A stretch of DNA of 64,000 nucleotides from an uncultured Shewanella sp. (lineage in GTDB: Bacteria; Pseudomonadota; Gammaproteobacteria; Enterobacterales; Shewanellaceae). How positions within the stretch are numbered: position 1 is the stretch's first letter; each line of letters opens with the position of its first letter. The stretch is from positions 62,001 through 126,000 of the forward strand of contig NZ_CANMIO010000004.1 of assembly GCF_947497935.1 (NCBI RefSeq), given 5' to 3'. A program made the position numbers and the translations under genes. Below the pieces are notes generated by a model. The model saw nothing but the letters and a program-made list of their open reading frames with translations. It was not told the origin of the DNA and did no database searches. Below are positions 9,665 to 17,968 of this stretch, in pieces.

Positions 9665-11047
9665 TTACGCCAACAGTAAAAATCCAACAAAGGTCATGCC
9701 CGCCGCAATCAGAGCATATGGTAGCTGAGTCACTGCGTGACTGACTAAGTTACAACCCGAACCTTGCGCCGCTAGCACCGTGGAGTCGGAGTAGAAACAC
9801 GCCTGACTACCAAATGATGATGCCGACAGTAGTGCACCAATTACCAATGCGATATTGGCATCTACCGCTTGTGCCAATGGCATCACGATTGGAATCGATA
9901 CCGCAAAAATGCCCCAGCTAGAGCCAGTCGCAAATGCCAGGATCGACATACTTAAAAACACCACGGCAGGCAGTAGCTGCGGTGTCATAAACGGGCTTAG
10001 GCTGTCGATAACATATTGTGGCAACATCAACTTGTCACATACGTCTTTAAAGATAAACGCCGCGATAACCGTACCGATTGCAGGAAGCATGCTCTTAAAG
10101 CCATCGATCATCTGCTCCATCATCTCAGACAATGGCATCAGCCTTTGTACGCCATAATATGGCAGTGTAATCGCTAATGTGGCCAATAAACCTTTCAGTA
10201 CGTCGATATCGAAATACACGGTAAAGGCAACTAATAATAGAATAGGTACAAAGAAGTTATGCAGCTTGCCACCGTCATCAGCGTGCTTAAACTCATCTTC
10301 AATGGCTTTTAGTGCATATTCATCAGAGGTTTGTACTTCATCTAAATCCATCTGTTTAATAGCAGGCTCACCTTTCGCGGCGGCAATCTGGGCCTTTTTC
10401 ATCGGTCCAAACGCTGGCACTACGCCTAAGATCACCAACATCACCATAGCAACAGCAAGCCATGCATAAAGCATGTAAGGGATCGCCTGCATGTAAACGG
10501 CAATGCCTTGGCCTTCCGCCGCAATGCCGTTATCAACAAGCAAGCCACCAAAGAATACCGCCCAGGTGGATAAAGGGACTAAGACACAAACGGGTGCTGC
10601 AGTTGAGTCCACCACATAAGCCAGCATCTCACGAGACACCTTAAACTTGTCGGTCACTCGCTTCATGGTAGAGCCGACCGTTAACGCGTTGAGGTAATCA
10701 TCAATAAAGATAACAACGCCTAATATGAAGGTCATAAATAGCGATGACTTTTGTCCTTTGGCAAACTTTAACGCATAACGACCAAATGCCATCGAACCAC
10801 CTGTCCGTACAAGCAGAGCAATCAAGGCACCAAAGCCACCACAGACTAAAATCAACCAACCGATAGTTTCATCGGCCATAACTGACAGAGAAGTATCAGC
10901 AAAATTAGTTAATAAGTTCTCTGGCTCATACATGGCCAAACCAACTAATGCACCGATAATTAAAGAGAGAATTGGGCGGCGCAGCACAATCGCTAACACC
11001 AATACCACCACAGGTGGGATAAGACTTAAGGCTGTCGGTTCAGACAT
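9665..11047 (-). CDS. Na+/H+ antiporter NhaC-family transporter
   Basis: A 460-residue inner-membrane protein with about 11-12 hydrophobic helices. The central FIDDYLNALTVGSTMKRVTDKF segment with paired acidic residues in a membrane helix, and the STAAPVCVLVPLSTWAVF stretch, are typical of NhaC/IT-superfamily carriers. Members exchange Na+ or amino acids for H+. It is a single-gene unit with its own terminator. A possible small protein gene lies 58 bp upstream on the same strand. NhaC-family naming does not establish Na+ as the physiological substrate. Confidence 0.88.
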   Translation of the reverse strand: MSEPTALSLIPPVVVLVLAIVLRRPILSLIIGALVGLAMYEPENLLTNFADTSLSVMADETIGWLILVCGGFGALIALLVRTGGSMAFGRYALKFAKGQKSSLFMTFILGVVIFIDDYLNALTVGSTMKRVTDKFKVSREMLAYVVDSTAAPVCVLVPLSTWAVFFGGLLVDNGIAAEGQGIAVYMQAIPYMLYAWLAVAMVMLVILGVVPAFGPMKKAQIAAAKGEPAIKQMDLDEVQTSDEYALKAIEDEFKHADDGGKLHNFFVPILLLVAFTVYFDIDVLKGLLATLAITLPYYGVQRLMPLSEMMEQMIDGFKSMLPAIGTVIAAFIFKDVCDKLMLPQYVIDSLSPFMTPQLLPAVVFLSMSILAFATGSSWGIFAVSIPIVMPLAQAVDANIALVIGALLSASSFGSQACFYSDSTVLAAQGSGCNLVSHAVTQLPYALIAAGMTFVGFLLLA

Positions 11048-11105
11048 GCGCTAAGGTCCTTATAATGAAGTGCCAAAATGGCAATTAATCACCAAACTCA
11101 AACAA

Positions 11106-11237
11106 CTATTTGTCGAGTCTAATTGCTGCTCTACTGTTGAGATACCTGCCGATACCTTTAATTTTACGGGCAATTTTTTGGGCCCTAGTAAAAACATCGG
11201 CAGAAAAATAATCCCCATTGCCCCCTGAGTCAATCAT
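11106..11237 (-). CDS. Candidate small protein, 43 residues, upstream of the NhaC gene
   Basis: ATG at 11237 is preceded by AGAGGA at a good distance (seven bases), and the frame runs to TAG at 11106. The product starts acidic and Gly-rich (MIDSGGNGDYFSADVF) and becomes strongly basic (QKIARKIKGIGRYLNSR), so the second half could be an amphipathic helix. It is on the same strand as the antiporter gene and could be co-transcribed. I recognise no family. The main support is the ribosome site and the biased composition; chance is not excluded. Confidence 0.35.
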   Translation of the reverse strand: MIDSGGNGDYFSADVFTRAQKIARKIKGIGRYLNSRAAIRLDK

Positions 11238-11413
11238 AAATATCCTCTTTTACTGAATTTTTATAACATCACAAGAGAGTCAGTTCGCAACCATCTGAAT
11301 TTATAGGCGTTAATAAAGTGAAATTCAATAACAAATAAGTTTCGTTTTCGACGCTAAAAGAGTAAAAACCAGACCGCTAATGGCGATTTTTCATTCATAA
11401 CCTATAAACTATG

Positions 11414-12358
11414 TCATTCATTCTCATCAGATTTAGAAATAAACACCCGATTGAGATCATTACTCCATAACTGAATAATCTTGCGGGTTTTCGCTTTATT
11501 CCAAAAACACTTGCCGAATAAGATAATCGCCGCCCCTTCAAAATCTCGACGTTCACTCAAACCGAATCGCAGCTTTAGTGGCTCTGCTACCTTATCGATA
11601 GGAATACCGACGTCTTTAGTATCGGCGGGATTGAGCCACAACTCTTCTTTGTCGATATGAGATACCGTGCCCCAATACATACGTGGTGAACCGTTTTCGG
11701 TGGGATCGGCATCGGCAAAGTTGACAAACAAATTCTTGGCTCGCCAACGATACTTCTCATCTGTGTATACCCAAAGATCAGACTCTGCAAGTTCACTGCC
11801 ACGCATCAAGCTGTGGAGTAACTTCTCTAGCCCCTCTTTCGCAATACGTTTTTCAGTTTGTTCAGCGCTTTGGTTTAACGCGTTAATAGCGACTTGCTCG
11901 GTGCCAGTATTCAGGTTCGGCCCACCAGTCAGCTTAGGTTCTGGGGTTGATGTAGAACTCTGTTCAGCTTTCTGTGTGCACTCATTTGGCATTAGCTCAG
12001 CCCCAAGCGGCTTGCTTGTGTTAATACTTTTTTTGCTCTGACTTGGCTGACGGCAAAAATCAATAATCATCGCATCGCTATTAACTAATAACTGGTTCAC
12101 CTCTACGGCATGTAACTCCTCACGCGTGCGGGCTGCTGAAGGTTTAAATTCACGACAATCTGCTTGATGATAGCGAGAACCAAAACAAGCCGCCTTGCCG
12201 TCTTTAGAGGCCTTACGATAATAGGCCTTCCCCGCACAGGCAGGACATACCAATACTTGACGATACTTCTCGATATCGAGATCACTGAGTTTTTGAAACT
12301 TGAAAACAGAATAAGTGACAGGGTTCAACTCATCGAATAAACATATGGCGTCAAGCAT
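11414..12358 (-). CDS. Unknown protein with N-terminal zinc-ribbon-like cysteines
   Basis: A 314-residue soluble protein. Near residues 38-70 it has CPAC, then CFGSRYH and a further Cys/His pair (HQADCREF), a spacing that suggests a zinc-binding module. A low-complexity Ser/Thr/Pro linker follows (about 100-150). The C-terminal ~140 residues form a globular domain rich in Trp and charged residues (LWVYTDEKYRWRAKNLFVNF at its start). There is no signal peptide or membrane helix. I do not recognise the family. It is divergent from the metal permease gene with the operator region between them, so it may share that control region. Confidence 0.7.
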   Translation of the reverse strand: MLDAICLFDELNPVTYSVFKFQKLSDLDIEKYRQVLVCPACAGKAYYRKASKDGKAACFGSRYHQADCREFKPSAARTREELHAVEVNQLLVNSDAMIIDFCRQPSQSKKSINTSKPLGAELMPNECTQKAEQSSTSTPEPKLTGGPNLNTGTEQVAINALNQSAEQTEKRIAKEGLEKLLHSLMRGSELAESDLWVYTDEKYRWRAKNLFVNFADADPTENGSPRMYWGTVSHIDKEELWLNPADTKDVGIPIDKVAEPLKLRFGLSERRDFEGAAIILFGKCFWNKAKTRKIIQLWSNDLNRVFISKSDENE

Positions 12359-12447
12359 GCTAACTCTCTCAATTGCATTATTTTTTCATCATAGTGAATA
12401 TCATTAGCGGCGACAAGTTAACCCGGTTCAACCAAAGCAGTAAACAT

Positions 12448-12473
12448 GTTATTTCGACATTTACCGAAATAAT
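12448..12473. promoter_or_regulatory. Palindromic operator copy 1 upstream of the metal permease
   Basis: GTTATTTCG-N8-CGAAATAAT, a 26-bp near-perfect inverted repeat just upstream of the -35 hexamer. The same arms recur at 12516-12541. Confidence 0.65.
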
Positions 12474-12475
12474 TA

Positions 12476-12503
12476 TTGACTATTTTTCCAATCGGATTAT
12501 TAT
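12476..12503 (+). promoter_or_regulatory. Probable sigma-70 promoter of the metal permease
   Basis: TTGACT (12476-12481), 16-bp spacer, TATTAT (12498-12503). It sits exactly between the two palindromes, so protein bound to them would cover both sides of the promoter. Confidence 0.6.
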
Positions 12504-12515
12504 CTCTGCAAATTC

Positions 12516-12541
12516 GTTATTTCGGTAAAACCAGAAATAAC
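12516..12541. promoter_or_regulatory. Palindromic operator copy 2, between promoter and permease start
   Basis: GTTATTTCGG-N6-CAGAAATAAC, a 26-bp inverted repeat with one mismatch, 68 bp downstream of copy 1 start to start. It lies in the expected 5' leader and fits a repressor site. Confidence 0.65.
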
Positions 12542-12567
12542 AAACAAAAGACATTAAGGTAAAGATT

Positions 12568-13665
12568 ATGAGTCCTGAAATCATTGGAATGGCAAAAGAC
12601 ACTGCCGGAATGTTTCTATTCCTTGCAGCAGAACTAACTCTACTATTCATCGCGATTAGCTATATTGTTGGCTTACTGCAGGAGTATATTCCGCCTGAAA
12701 AAATTCAATCAATTTTAAGTTCAAAAAAAGGTAAGGGTTACATCATTGCAGCGCTATTAGGCTCTATTACGCCTTTTTGTTCATGTTCAACTATTCCTTT
12801 CTTAAAAGGATTGTTAAGAGCGAAAGCTGGCTTTGGCCCAATGATGGTATTTCTATTCTCTAGCCCACTATTGAACCCAATTATTATCGGTCTGTTTATT
12901 GTGACCTTTGGTTTTAAAGTGGCACTGTTTTACTTCGTTGTTGCTATGGTGGTATCGGTTACGGCAGGTTATGCACTAGAAAAACTGGGCTTTGAGCGTT
13001 ACGTTAAACCTGAAGCTTATGAAGCTGGCGATAGTTCAAGTTGTGGTACGAGTTGCGGTGATAGCGCTAAAGTAGAAGTAAAAGCTGAAACCAGTTGCTG
13101 CACAGCGCCTAAGCAAGAGACTGAAGCTAAGCCTGTAGCTGCTGCGACTAGCTGTTGCACAGAGCCTGTTGTGGCTGCAGCTCCAACAAGCTGCTGCGCA
13201 CCAAAAGTTGAGCCTGCCTCTAGCGGATGCTGTGCAAGCCCTGCTGTAAAAGAAGATAGCCGCTGGATGCGAGTATGGCGCTCAACCTGGAAAGACTTTA
13301 AACAAGTTCTGCCTTACTTAATGGTTGGTATTTTGCTTGGTTCGTTTATCTATGGCTTTATTCCAACAGACTTAATCGCTAAATATGCTGGCGAAGGCAC
13401 TTGGTATGCGATACCTATCGCTGCAGTTATTGGTATTCCTCTGTACATTCGTGCAGAAGCGGTTATTCCGTTAAGCTCAGCGTTAGTGGCTAAAGGTATG
13501 GCGTTAGGTTCGGTTATGGCACTGATTATTGGTAGTGCTGGCGCAAGTTTAACCGAAGTGATTTTACTGAAGTCTATCTTTAAGAATCAGATGATTGCCG
13601 CATTCTTAGCTGTCATCTTAGGTATGGCGATTAGTGCAGGTTACTTATACACGTTGATTTTCTAA
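12568..13665 (+). CDS. SO_0444-type Cu/Zn efflux permease with Cys-rich linker
   Basis: A 365-residue inner-membrane protein of the DUF318/ArsP-like permease family. Helices span about 15-140 and 235-365. The first half has the family signature GSITPFCSCSTIPFLKGLL; the second has IPLYIRAEAVIPLSSALVAKG. Between them (about 150-225) is a hydrophilic linker with SCGTSCGDS and four CC pairs spaced by Ala/Pro/Glu/Val repeats (TSCCTAP, TSCCTEP, TSCCAPK, SGCCASP), which should bind soft metal ions. NCBI-style naming for this family is Cu/Zn efflux; related permeases export organoarsenicals. It is a single gene between the twin operators and a strong terminator. Confidence 0.85.
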   Translation: MSPEIIGMAKDTAGMFLFLAAELTLLFIAISYIVGLLQEYIPPEKIQSILSSKKGKGYIIAALLGSITPFCSCSTIPFLKGLLRAKAGFGPMMVFLFSSPLLNPIIIGLFIVTFGFKVALFYFVVAMVVSVTAGYALEKLGFERYVKPEAYEAGDSSSCGTSCGDSAKVEVKAETSCCTAPKQETEAKPVAAATSCCTEPVVAAAPTSCCAPKVEPASSGCCASPAVKEDSRWMRVWRSTWKDFKQVLPYLMVGILLGSFIYGFIPTDLIAKYAGEGTWYAIPIAAVIGIPLYIRAEAVIPLSSALVAKGMALGSVMALIIGSAGASLTEVILLKSIFKNQMIAAFLAVILGMAISAGYLYTLIF

Positions 13666-13738
13666 TCGCTAACACTCGCAGATTTGTTGAAAAAACGTTC
13701 AATAAACACTGGCAGCATACATAAATAGGCGTATAATC

Positions 13739-13781
13739 GTCCCGTTAAGTTTAGCAACAGCTAAATTGAACGGGACTTTTT
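13739..13781 (+). terminator. Intrinsic terminator of the metal permease gene
   Basis: Long hairpin: GTCCCGTT (13739-13746) with AACGGGAC (13769-13776), continued by TTTAGC / GCTAAA around an AACA loop with a short imperfect segment, then five T. Confidence 0.85.
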
Positions 13782-13828
13782 CATAATCCAACTAATTCAT
13801 AACCCAACTAATTCATAACCCAACTAAA
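13781..13828 (+). repeat. Three tandem 16-bp repeats before arfA
   Basis: Units at 13781, 13797 and 13813, each close to TCATAACCCAACTAAT (one change in the first, last base changed in the third). A looser GTCCAA repeat follows to about 13855. They lie in the arfA leader or promoter. Confidence 0.75.
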
Positions 13829-13869
13829 GTCCAATCTAAGTCCAACCCCAGTCCAGATGGAGAATCATG

Positions 13870-14079
13870 ATGGCAAAACATCGCCAATCAACCGCTGTCG
13901 AACACGAAAGTGGCCGCGGCGTGATACGAGATAACGCCTTAAAGGCTATCGTCACCAGTACCCTATTTAGAACGCGTACCGAGAAGCCGAAAAAAGGCAA
14001 AGGGTCTTACAACCGCAAACAACAGAAGGGGCAAAAGCTGAAGGGCTTTGCCCCTTTTGACTATCTAGCGTTCGCTTAA
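13870..14079 (+). CDS. arfA: Alternative ribosome-rescue factor ArfA
   Basis: A 69-residue basic protein with the ArfA core: a GVIRDNALKAIVTSTLFRTR helix region and then KKGKGSYNRK, the segment that in E. coli ArfA enters the empty mRNA channel and positions release factor 2 on stalled ribosomes. The C-terminal tail is hydrophobic (FAPFDYLAFA), as in full-length ArfA, where it makes the protein unstable. ATG 13870 is preferred over the adjacent ATG 13867 because GGAG at 13859 is better spaced. A terminator-like hairpin lies inside the gene, so most transcripts may end before the stop codon and give a truncated active protein. Confidence 0.9.
   Translation: MAKHRQSTAVEHESGRGVIRDNALKAIVTSTLFRTRTEKPKKGKGSYNRKQQKGQKLKGFAPFDYLAFA
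14026..14058 (+). terminator. Terminator-like hairpin inside the arfA coding sequence
   Basis: AAGGGGCAAA-A-GC (14026-14038) pairs with GCTTTGCCCCTT (14045-14056) with one bulged A and a short loop, then TTTT. It covers codons about 53-63 of arfA. E. coli arfA has an equivalent internal hairpin that yields non-stop mRNA. Confidence 0.75.
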
Positions 14080-14124
14080 ATGGTTACTCAATTCAATCCC
14101 TTTCACATATCACTGCACTCAGGT

Positions 14125-14652
14125 CTATTGATAGATTTGGCCATTATGTTTTAGCCAGCCGCCAATATGATGCCCACTAGGATCATGATGAGTCCAATGC
14201 ACCACACCACCACGCTTGTTCCACTCGTATTCGCCGTAAAACTCAACACTATCGCCAACAGATAGGTTATCAATTCTCGGCGCGAGATCGATATTATGAG
14301 CCACCAAAACTGTCTGACCGTGAGGCAATTTCAGAATAAACCTCTGATGACGATGACCTTGATTGTCATCCGCGAGAACCTTAGTCACCAAACCAACACC
14401 TTGTACTTGTAGGTTACTCCGCTCTTGCTCAAAAGCGTGCTGCAAAATTTCTGCACTGCCATTAGGCGCTTCAGATAACGATCCCGATAGACCTTTTATT
14501 GGAGCAGCTTGTAAACCAACGGCATCGGTAAAAAATCGGTTATAGGCAAAGCTTGCAGCCGCAAGCACCACCAGCATGATAGCGATTCGATATAAAATAC
14601 CTTTAATCGGATTTACGTTTTTTTCATGCTCCATGGGGTCTCTCTTCGACAT
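14125..14652 (-). CDS. DUF3465 membrane-anchored protein
   Basis: A 175-residue protein with one N-terminal membrane helix (about 21-40) and a C-terminal DUF3465 domain (about 65-170) of OB-fold-like strands. Conserved features are QGHRHQRFIL, VLVAHNIDLAPRI, the GDSVEFYGEYEWN strand pair and the final HWTHHDPSGHH His cluster followed by GWLKHNGQIYQ. The domain would face the periplasm. Function is not established for the family. A second ATG at codon 7 has an AGAGAG nearby and is an alternative start. It is convergent with arfA and 51 bp downstream of the exonuclease-like gene. Confidence 0.8.
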   Translation of the reverse strand: MSKRDPMEHEKNVNPIKGILYRIAIMLVVLAAASFAYNRFFTDAVGLQAAPIKGLSGSLSEAPNGSAEILQHAFEQERSNLQVQGVGLVTKVLADDNQGHRHQRFILKLPHGQTVLVAHNIDLAPRIDNLSVGDSVEFYGEYEWNKRGGVVHWTHHDPSGHHIGGWLKHNGQIYQ

Positions 14653-14703
14653 TGCGTTAGATCCATTAATAAGGGAGTGACTCCCCTTTGCTAGCCTTGG
14701 CTA

Positions 14704-15579
14704 CTATAGCAAATCTGTTAATCGTTGTTGCAGCGGCATAGGCCATAGCGACTGATAGGGCATTAACTGCTCGAGTAATCCATACAAAATATCCAGCGCC
14801 ACAAAGGCATCGGCTGCCGCATATTGCAGCTGTAGCTCACTTAACGGCTCGGCTAAGGGTTTAGCCCAGTTAGACAGAGTGACCTTTTTACTCTTAGGTA
14901 GCTTTAAAGCCAGCACAGTGGCAGCCATCTGTTGAGTTCCCAGTTGCTTGGGCGCACCGAGTTGGTTCATCAACCAATTAAGATCCAACATGCAGCCAAT
15001 AGTGATCTCAAAATCTCGCTTCATGGCGTTAAGATCGCTCCTAAGGCCTATGCCCACTTTCAGCAATTTCTCGCCACTCAAAATGGGGGCTAACGCAGCA
15101 GTAAACAGAGGGATATTCTCGCCCTGCATACGAAACAGGTAACAGTGTGTCGGAGTCGCAATTTGGATCAATGAGATGGGATTCGGATTGCGTCGCCCTT
15201 TCTCAAAGGTGGCGGCGGTCTCGGTATCAAAGCCGATGCAAGTTTGCGTCTCAATATCGGCAACAGCCGCAGCTAAAGAGTCTGCCGTCACCACGATGAC
15301 ATGCCGAACTTGACCGTTCAGCTCATCCGATACATTTTGAGCCTGTTCAACATTGAACTCACGTAATCGAGACAACTCTCTATCATCAATACGGGTGTTC
15401 AAGTCTGTGCGTAGCTGCAACCAGTCGAGTTTGAGTCGATTATCCGCTGTGATAATCGAGCTAAAAAAGGCCTTCTCGGCCGCCTGCATCGCCTCAAAAT
15501 AGCCATCGGCATCTCGACCTAATTCACGGCGAATGGTGGCAGACTTGTCTGGGGATAGACCAAATTTAAATAAGCTCAT
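14704..15579 (-). CDS. 3'-5' exonuclease, RNase D/WRN-like DEDD family
   Basis: A 291-residue protein with a DEDDy exonuclease domain at about residues 90-285: CIGFDTETAATF carries the first Asp and Glu, GIGLRSDLNAMKRD the second Asp region, and QLQYAAADAFVALDIL the final Tyr-x3-Asp. This resembles the catalytic domain of RNase D and WRN exonucleases, without the HRDC domains of full-length RNase D. It would trim RNA or DNA 3' ends with two metal ions. The N-terminal 85 residues are helical and unassigned. Confidence 0.85.
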   Translation of the reverse strand: MSLFKFGLSPDKSATIRRELGRDADGYFEAMQAAEKAFFSSIITADNRLKLDWLQLRTDLNTRIDDRELSRLREFNVEQAQNVSDELNGQVRHVIVVTADSLAAAVADIETQTCIGFDTETAATFEKGRRNPNPISLIQIATPTHCYLFRMQGENIPLFTAALAPILSGEKLLKVGIGLRSDLNAMKRDFEITIGCMLDLNWLMNQLGAPKQLGTQQMAATVLALKLPKSKKVTLSNWAKPLAEPLSELQLQYAAADAFVALDILYGLLEQLMPYQSLWPMPLQQRLTDLL

Positions 15580-15674
15580 CGATATACTCTATATCTGTTT
15601 TTCACTTGCTAGTTTATAGGACTCGCGAATGCTTAGAAATGCCAAGCACTTGAATACACCAAAAAATCAATAGC

Positions 15675-16274
15675 TTACCGAGCAACCCAGAGCAACCCAA
15701 GCCCGTTACTCTTAGCCTCACTCACTTTAGCGCTAAAGCGCTGCCAACCTTGGAACATCTCAAGGTATTCATCTTCCTTAGGAAAGTAATCGGGATTATG
15801 CTCAAGCAGCCAAGCATTAAATCTATCCCTAACCGTCTGCTCATCTAGCTTTGCTAGCAGGGTCGATAACTCAGGTAACGCCTGGCTATGAAAGGCAAAA
15901 GACTCATTGTCTGCATCCATTTTGATCGCATCATGATTGTTGATATCGAGCCAGGTTTGAAACAAGCTACCCGCGCCTTTCACCCGCTCTTCTGTATTGT
16001 TCAAGATGTAATGGTATAGATCGACGTTTCTATGGTTCACATCAGGACCTATCATCTCCACTTCGGTACTTGGCCAATCTAGAGGCAAGCTCGGCTTTTT
16101 AGCCCAGGTCAAAAACCGAACAAACTGCACCAATAGAGGTTGCGGCTTGGCCGCAGTAAACGTTTGCTCTGTCGGTACTTGCCCCAACAGGTAATCTTGC
16201 AGGGTATGCGGCTCGTGCTTTAAAAATTGAATGTGCTTATCTGGTAATGACAACACATTTAGACATAGCGCCAT
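15675..16274 (-). CDS. DUF1877/YfbM-like protein (weak match)
   Basis: ATG 16274 has GGAG six bases upstream and gives a 199-residue soluble protein; the frame is open to 16379 but the extra N-terminus is just a hydrophobic chance extension. Position of the features (MALCLNVLSL start, DVNHRN-type segment, and a C-terminal YLEMFQGWQRFSAKVSEAKSNG followed by a short hydrophobic strand) resembles DUF1877, a small family of unknown role represented by E. coli YfbM. I hold that match loosely. No catalytic motif seen. Confidence 0.6.
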   Translation of the reverse strand: MALCLNVLSLPDKHIQFLKHEPHTLQDYLLGQVPTEQTFTAAKPQPLLVQFVRFLTWAKKPSLPLDWPSTEVEMIGPDVNHRNVDLYHYILNNTEERVKGAGSLFQTWLDINNHDAIKMDADNESFAFHSQALPELSTLLAKLDEQTVRDRFNAWLLEHNPDYFPKEDEYLEMFQGWQRFSAKVSEAKSNGLGLLWVAR

Positions 16275-16497
16275 GTTGGCTCCATTAACAGTTGAATTGA
16301 ACAGGATAATTTTAAGATTAGTATTAATAAAATAGCGAAGTAAAAACAACACACATAATAACAATGAAAGGGAAAACAAGCCTAGACATTACAGTTGTAA
16401 CTTCACAGCTTTTAGCAACAGAACTGACGCATCAGCGGTTAATGGTTAGTATTTACCGCCATGGAACATACAGCCTTCTATCGAGTAAAGATATATC

Positions 16498-17778
16498 ATG
16501 ACAGAGTCTTCTTTCGAACGTGCTAAAAGCGCCTTTATTAATGCCATCTGGGCAACACTTGCCAGTGTGTCTTTAGGCTTGGCATTTAAGATTTGGTTAG
16601 CCCAGTGGGTCGAAAAAAATGACTTAGCGCTCTACCACACTGTTGTCGATATTATTTCCATGTCGCTTATTCTTCTCAGTGGCTTTCGCGCCTCCATGGT
16701 GGTGAGTTTTTCGCAGACTAAGAACGATAGAGACATTACTAATATATTCCGCTACTCATTGATTGTTATGGTGCTATTTACCTGGGGCTTAGTTCTGCCC
16801 TATATCAAGCACCAACTTAATATCGATGTCGAATACATTCAGTTAGTGGGCATTATTCTCGGGATGGGCTTTAAAGTTTACTTTACCAACCAGATTGGAA
16901 TGTATCGCCTGTACGACATCGCCAATAAGACCATCTGGATTGAGCCATTAGTGCAGATAGTGCTGTTTCTTGTTTGCTACTACCTACTCGCGCAGACCCC
17001 TACCGCCTCACTCTTTTTCAGCTTAATGCTGTCGAACTTGGCCGCTGCCGCCTATATGTTTATAAAGCGCAGAAAGCTGATTGCCACTACGCCTTTAGCA
17101 CCAGTTCAGCTCAATCCTGATATGAAAAACTTTGTCAAAAAGAGCGTGATGTCCTCACTCGAAGTCGGTGCCAGTATCTTGATGGTCTATATCACTGTAT
17201 TACTGACGATTGGCTACTTCACCATAGATGAACTCGGTGACTTCCAAGTGGTGGTTCGGCCGATGATAGCCTACTTAACCATGCTATTTGTTTTCCCGGT
17301 ATATCGCTATATTTTACCTGAGCTGGCTCAGTGCATCCGCAATAAAGATCATCGACAAATTGCACTGATCCGCCGTTGGTTTATCAAATTAAGCCTGACA
17401 ATAAGCTCAGTGTTACTCATTAGCTTGCTGATGTTTCGTCATGAACTGGTTGATTTCGTCTTTCCTGAAACCTACGCTAACGCCGCGCCTATTTTGCTGC
17501 ATTTCGGCCTGTTTTTCGGCTTTATGATGCTTAATGCCTATCAGATAGCCTATATCAAATCCCACGGTCTATTCTTGCAAAGTTTGCTGATCCGCCTTCT
17601 TGGCGTGGCGACACTTTTAATCATGTTCTACCTGCTCAGACTGTATACCGATAATGTGGTTGCGGTGATCTTAGCCCTTGGCTGTGGTTACTTCAGCATG
17701 TTTATCGCCTCAAGTATTATCGAGCGGCGATTGCTCAGGCAACACAAGTTCAATCAAGCCCAGTCAATTGAATGGTAA
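16498..17778 (+). CDS. MOP-superfamily flippase-like membrane protein
   Basis: A 426-residue protein with 12 or so hydrophobic helices in two bundles (about 15-190 and 215-410) separated by a basic loop near 188-210. Arrangement and composition resemble Wzx/MATE-type polysaccharide or lipid flippases. It is a lone gene between a divergent unknown gene and its own terminator, with no polysaccharide cluster alongside, so the lipid-linked substrate is unknown. ATG 16498 lacks a strong ribosome site but is followed at once by a polar then amphipathic start, as is usual. Confidence 0.65.
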   Translation: MTESSFERAKSAFINAIWATLASVSLGLAFKIWLAQWVEKNDLALYHTVVDIISMSLILLSGFRASMVVSFSQTKNDRDITNIFRYSLIVMVLFTWGLVLPYIKHQLNIDVEYIQLVGIILGMGFKVYFTNQIGMYRLYDIANKTIWIEPLVQIVLFLVCYYLLAQTPTASLFFSLMLSNLAAAAYMFIKRRKLIATTPLAPVQLNPDMKNFVKKSVMSSLEVGASILMVYITVLLTIGYFTIDELGDFQVVVRPMIAYLTMLFVFPVYRYILPELAQCIRNKDHRQIALIRRWFIKLSLTISSVLLISLLMFRHELVDFVFPETYANAAPILLHFGLFFGFMMLNAYQIAYIKSHGLFLQSLLIRLLGVATLLIMFYLLRLYTDNVVAVILALGCGYFSMFIASSIIERRLLRQHKFNQAQSIEW

Positions 17779-17798
17779 GTGGTAGACAAACAAAAAAG

Positions 17799-17827
17799 AG
17801 CCGTAACTCAGAGGGTGTTACGGCTTT
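17799..17827 (+). terminator. Intrinsic terminator of the flippase-like gene
   Basis: AGCCGTAAC (17799-17807) / GTTACGGCT (17817-17825), 9-nt loop, short T-run; preceded by A-run so it may also act leftward. Confidence 0.7.
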
Positions 17828-17968
17828 GAAGGCTTAACTCAATCCAGGGAAGAAACTCCCCTCCTGCATAGATTGAGATTAGGCAGGGTGCTTATACTTA
17901 TCTAAGTCAGTTAAAAAGGAAGCTAATATCAAAGAGCACCTAAAAAAGCGTACTCATACCTCTGCCTA

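Noticed and set aside
11041..11300. Lysine riboswitch upstream of the NhaC gene
   Set aside because: Some NhaC-type genes carry one, but I could not find the conserved lysine-box segments or multi-helix architecture; a short reading frame explains the ribosome site instead.
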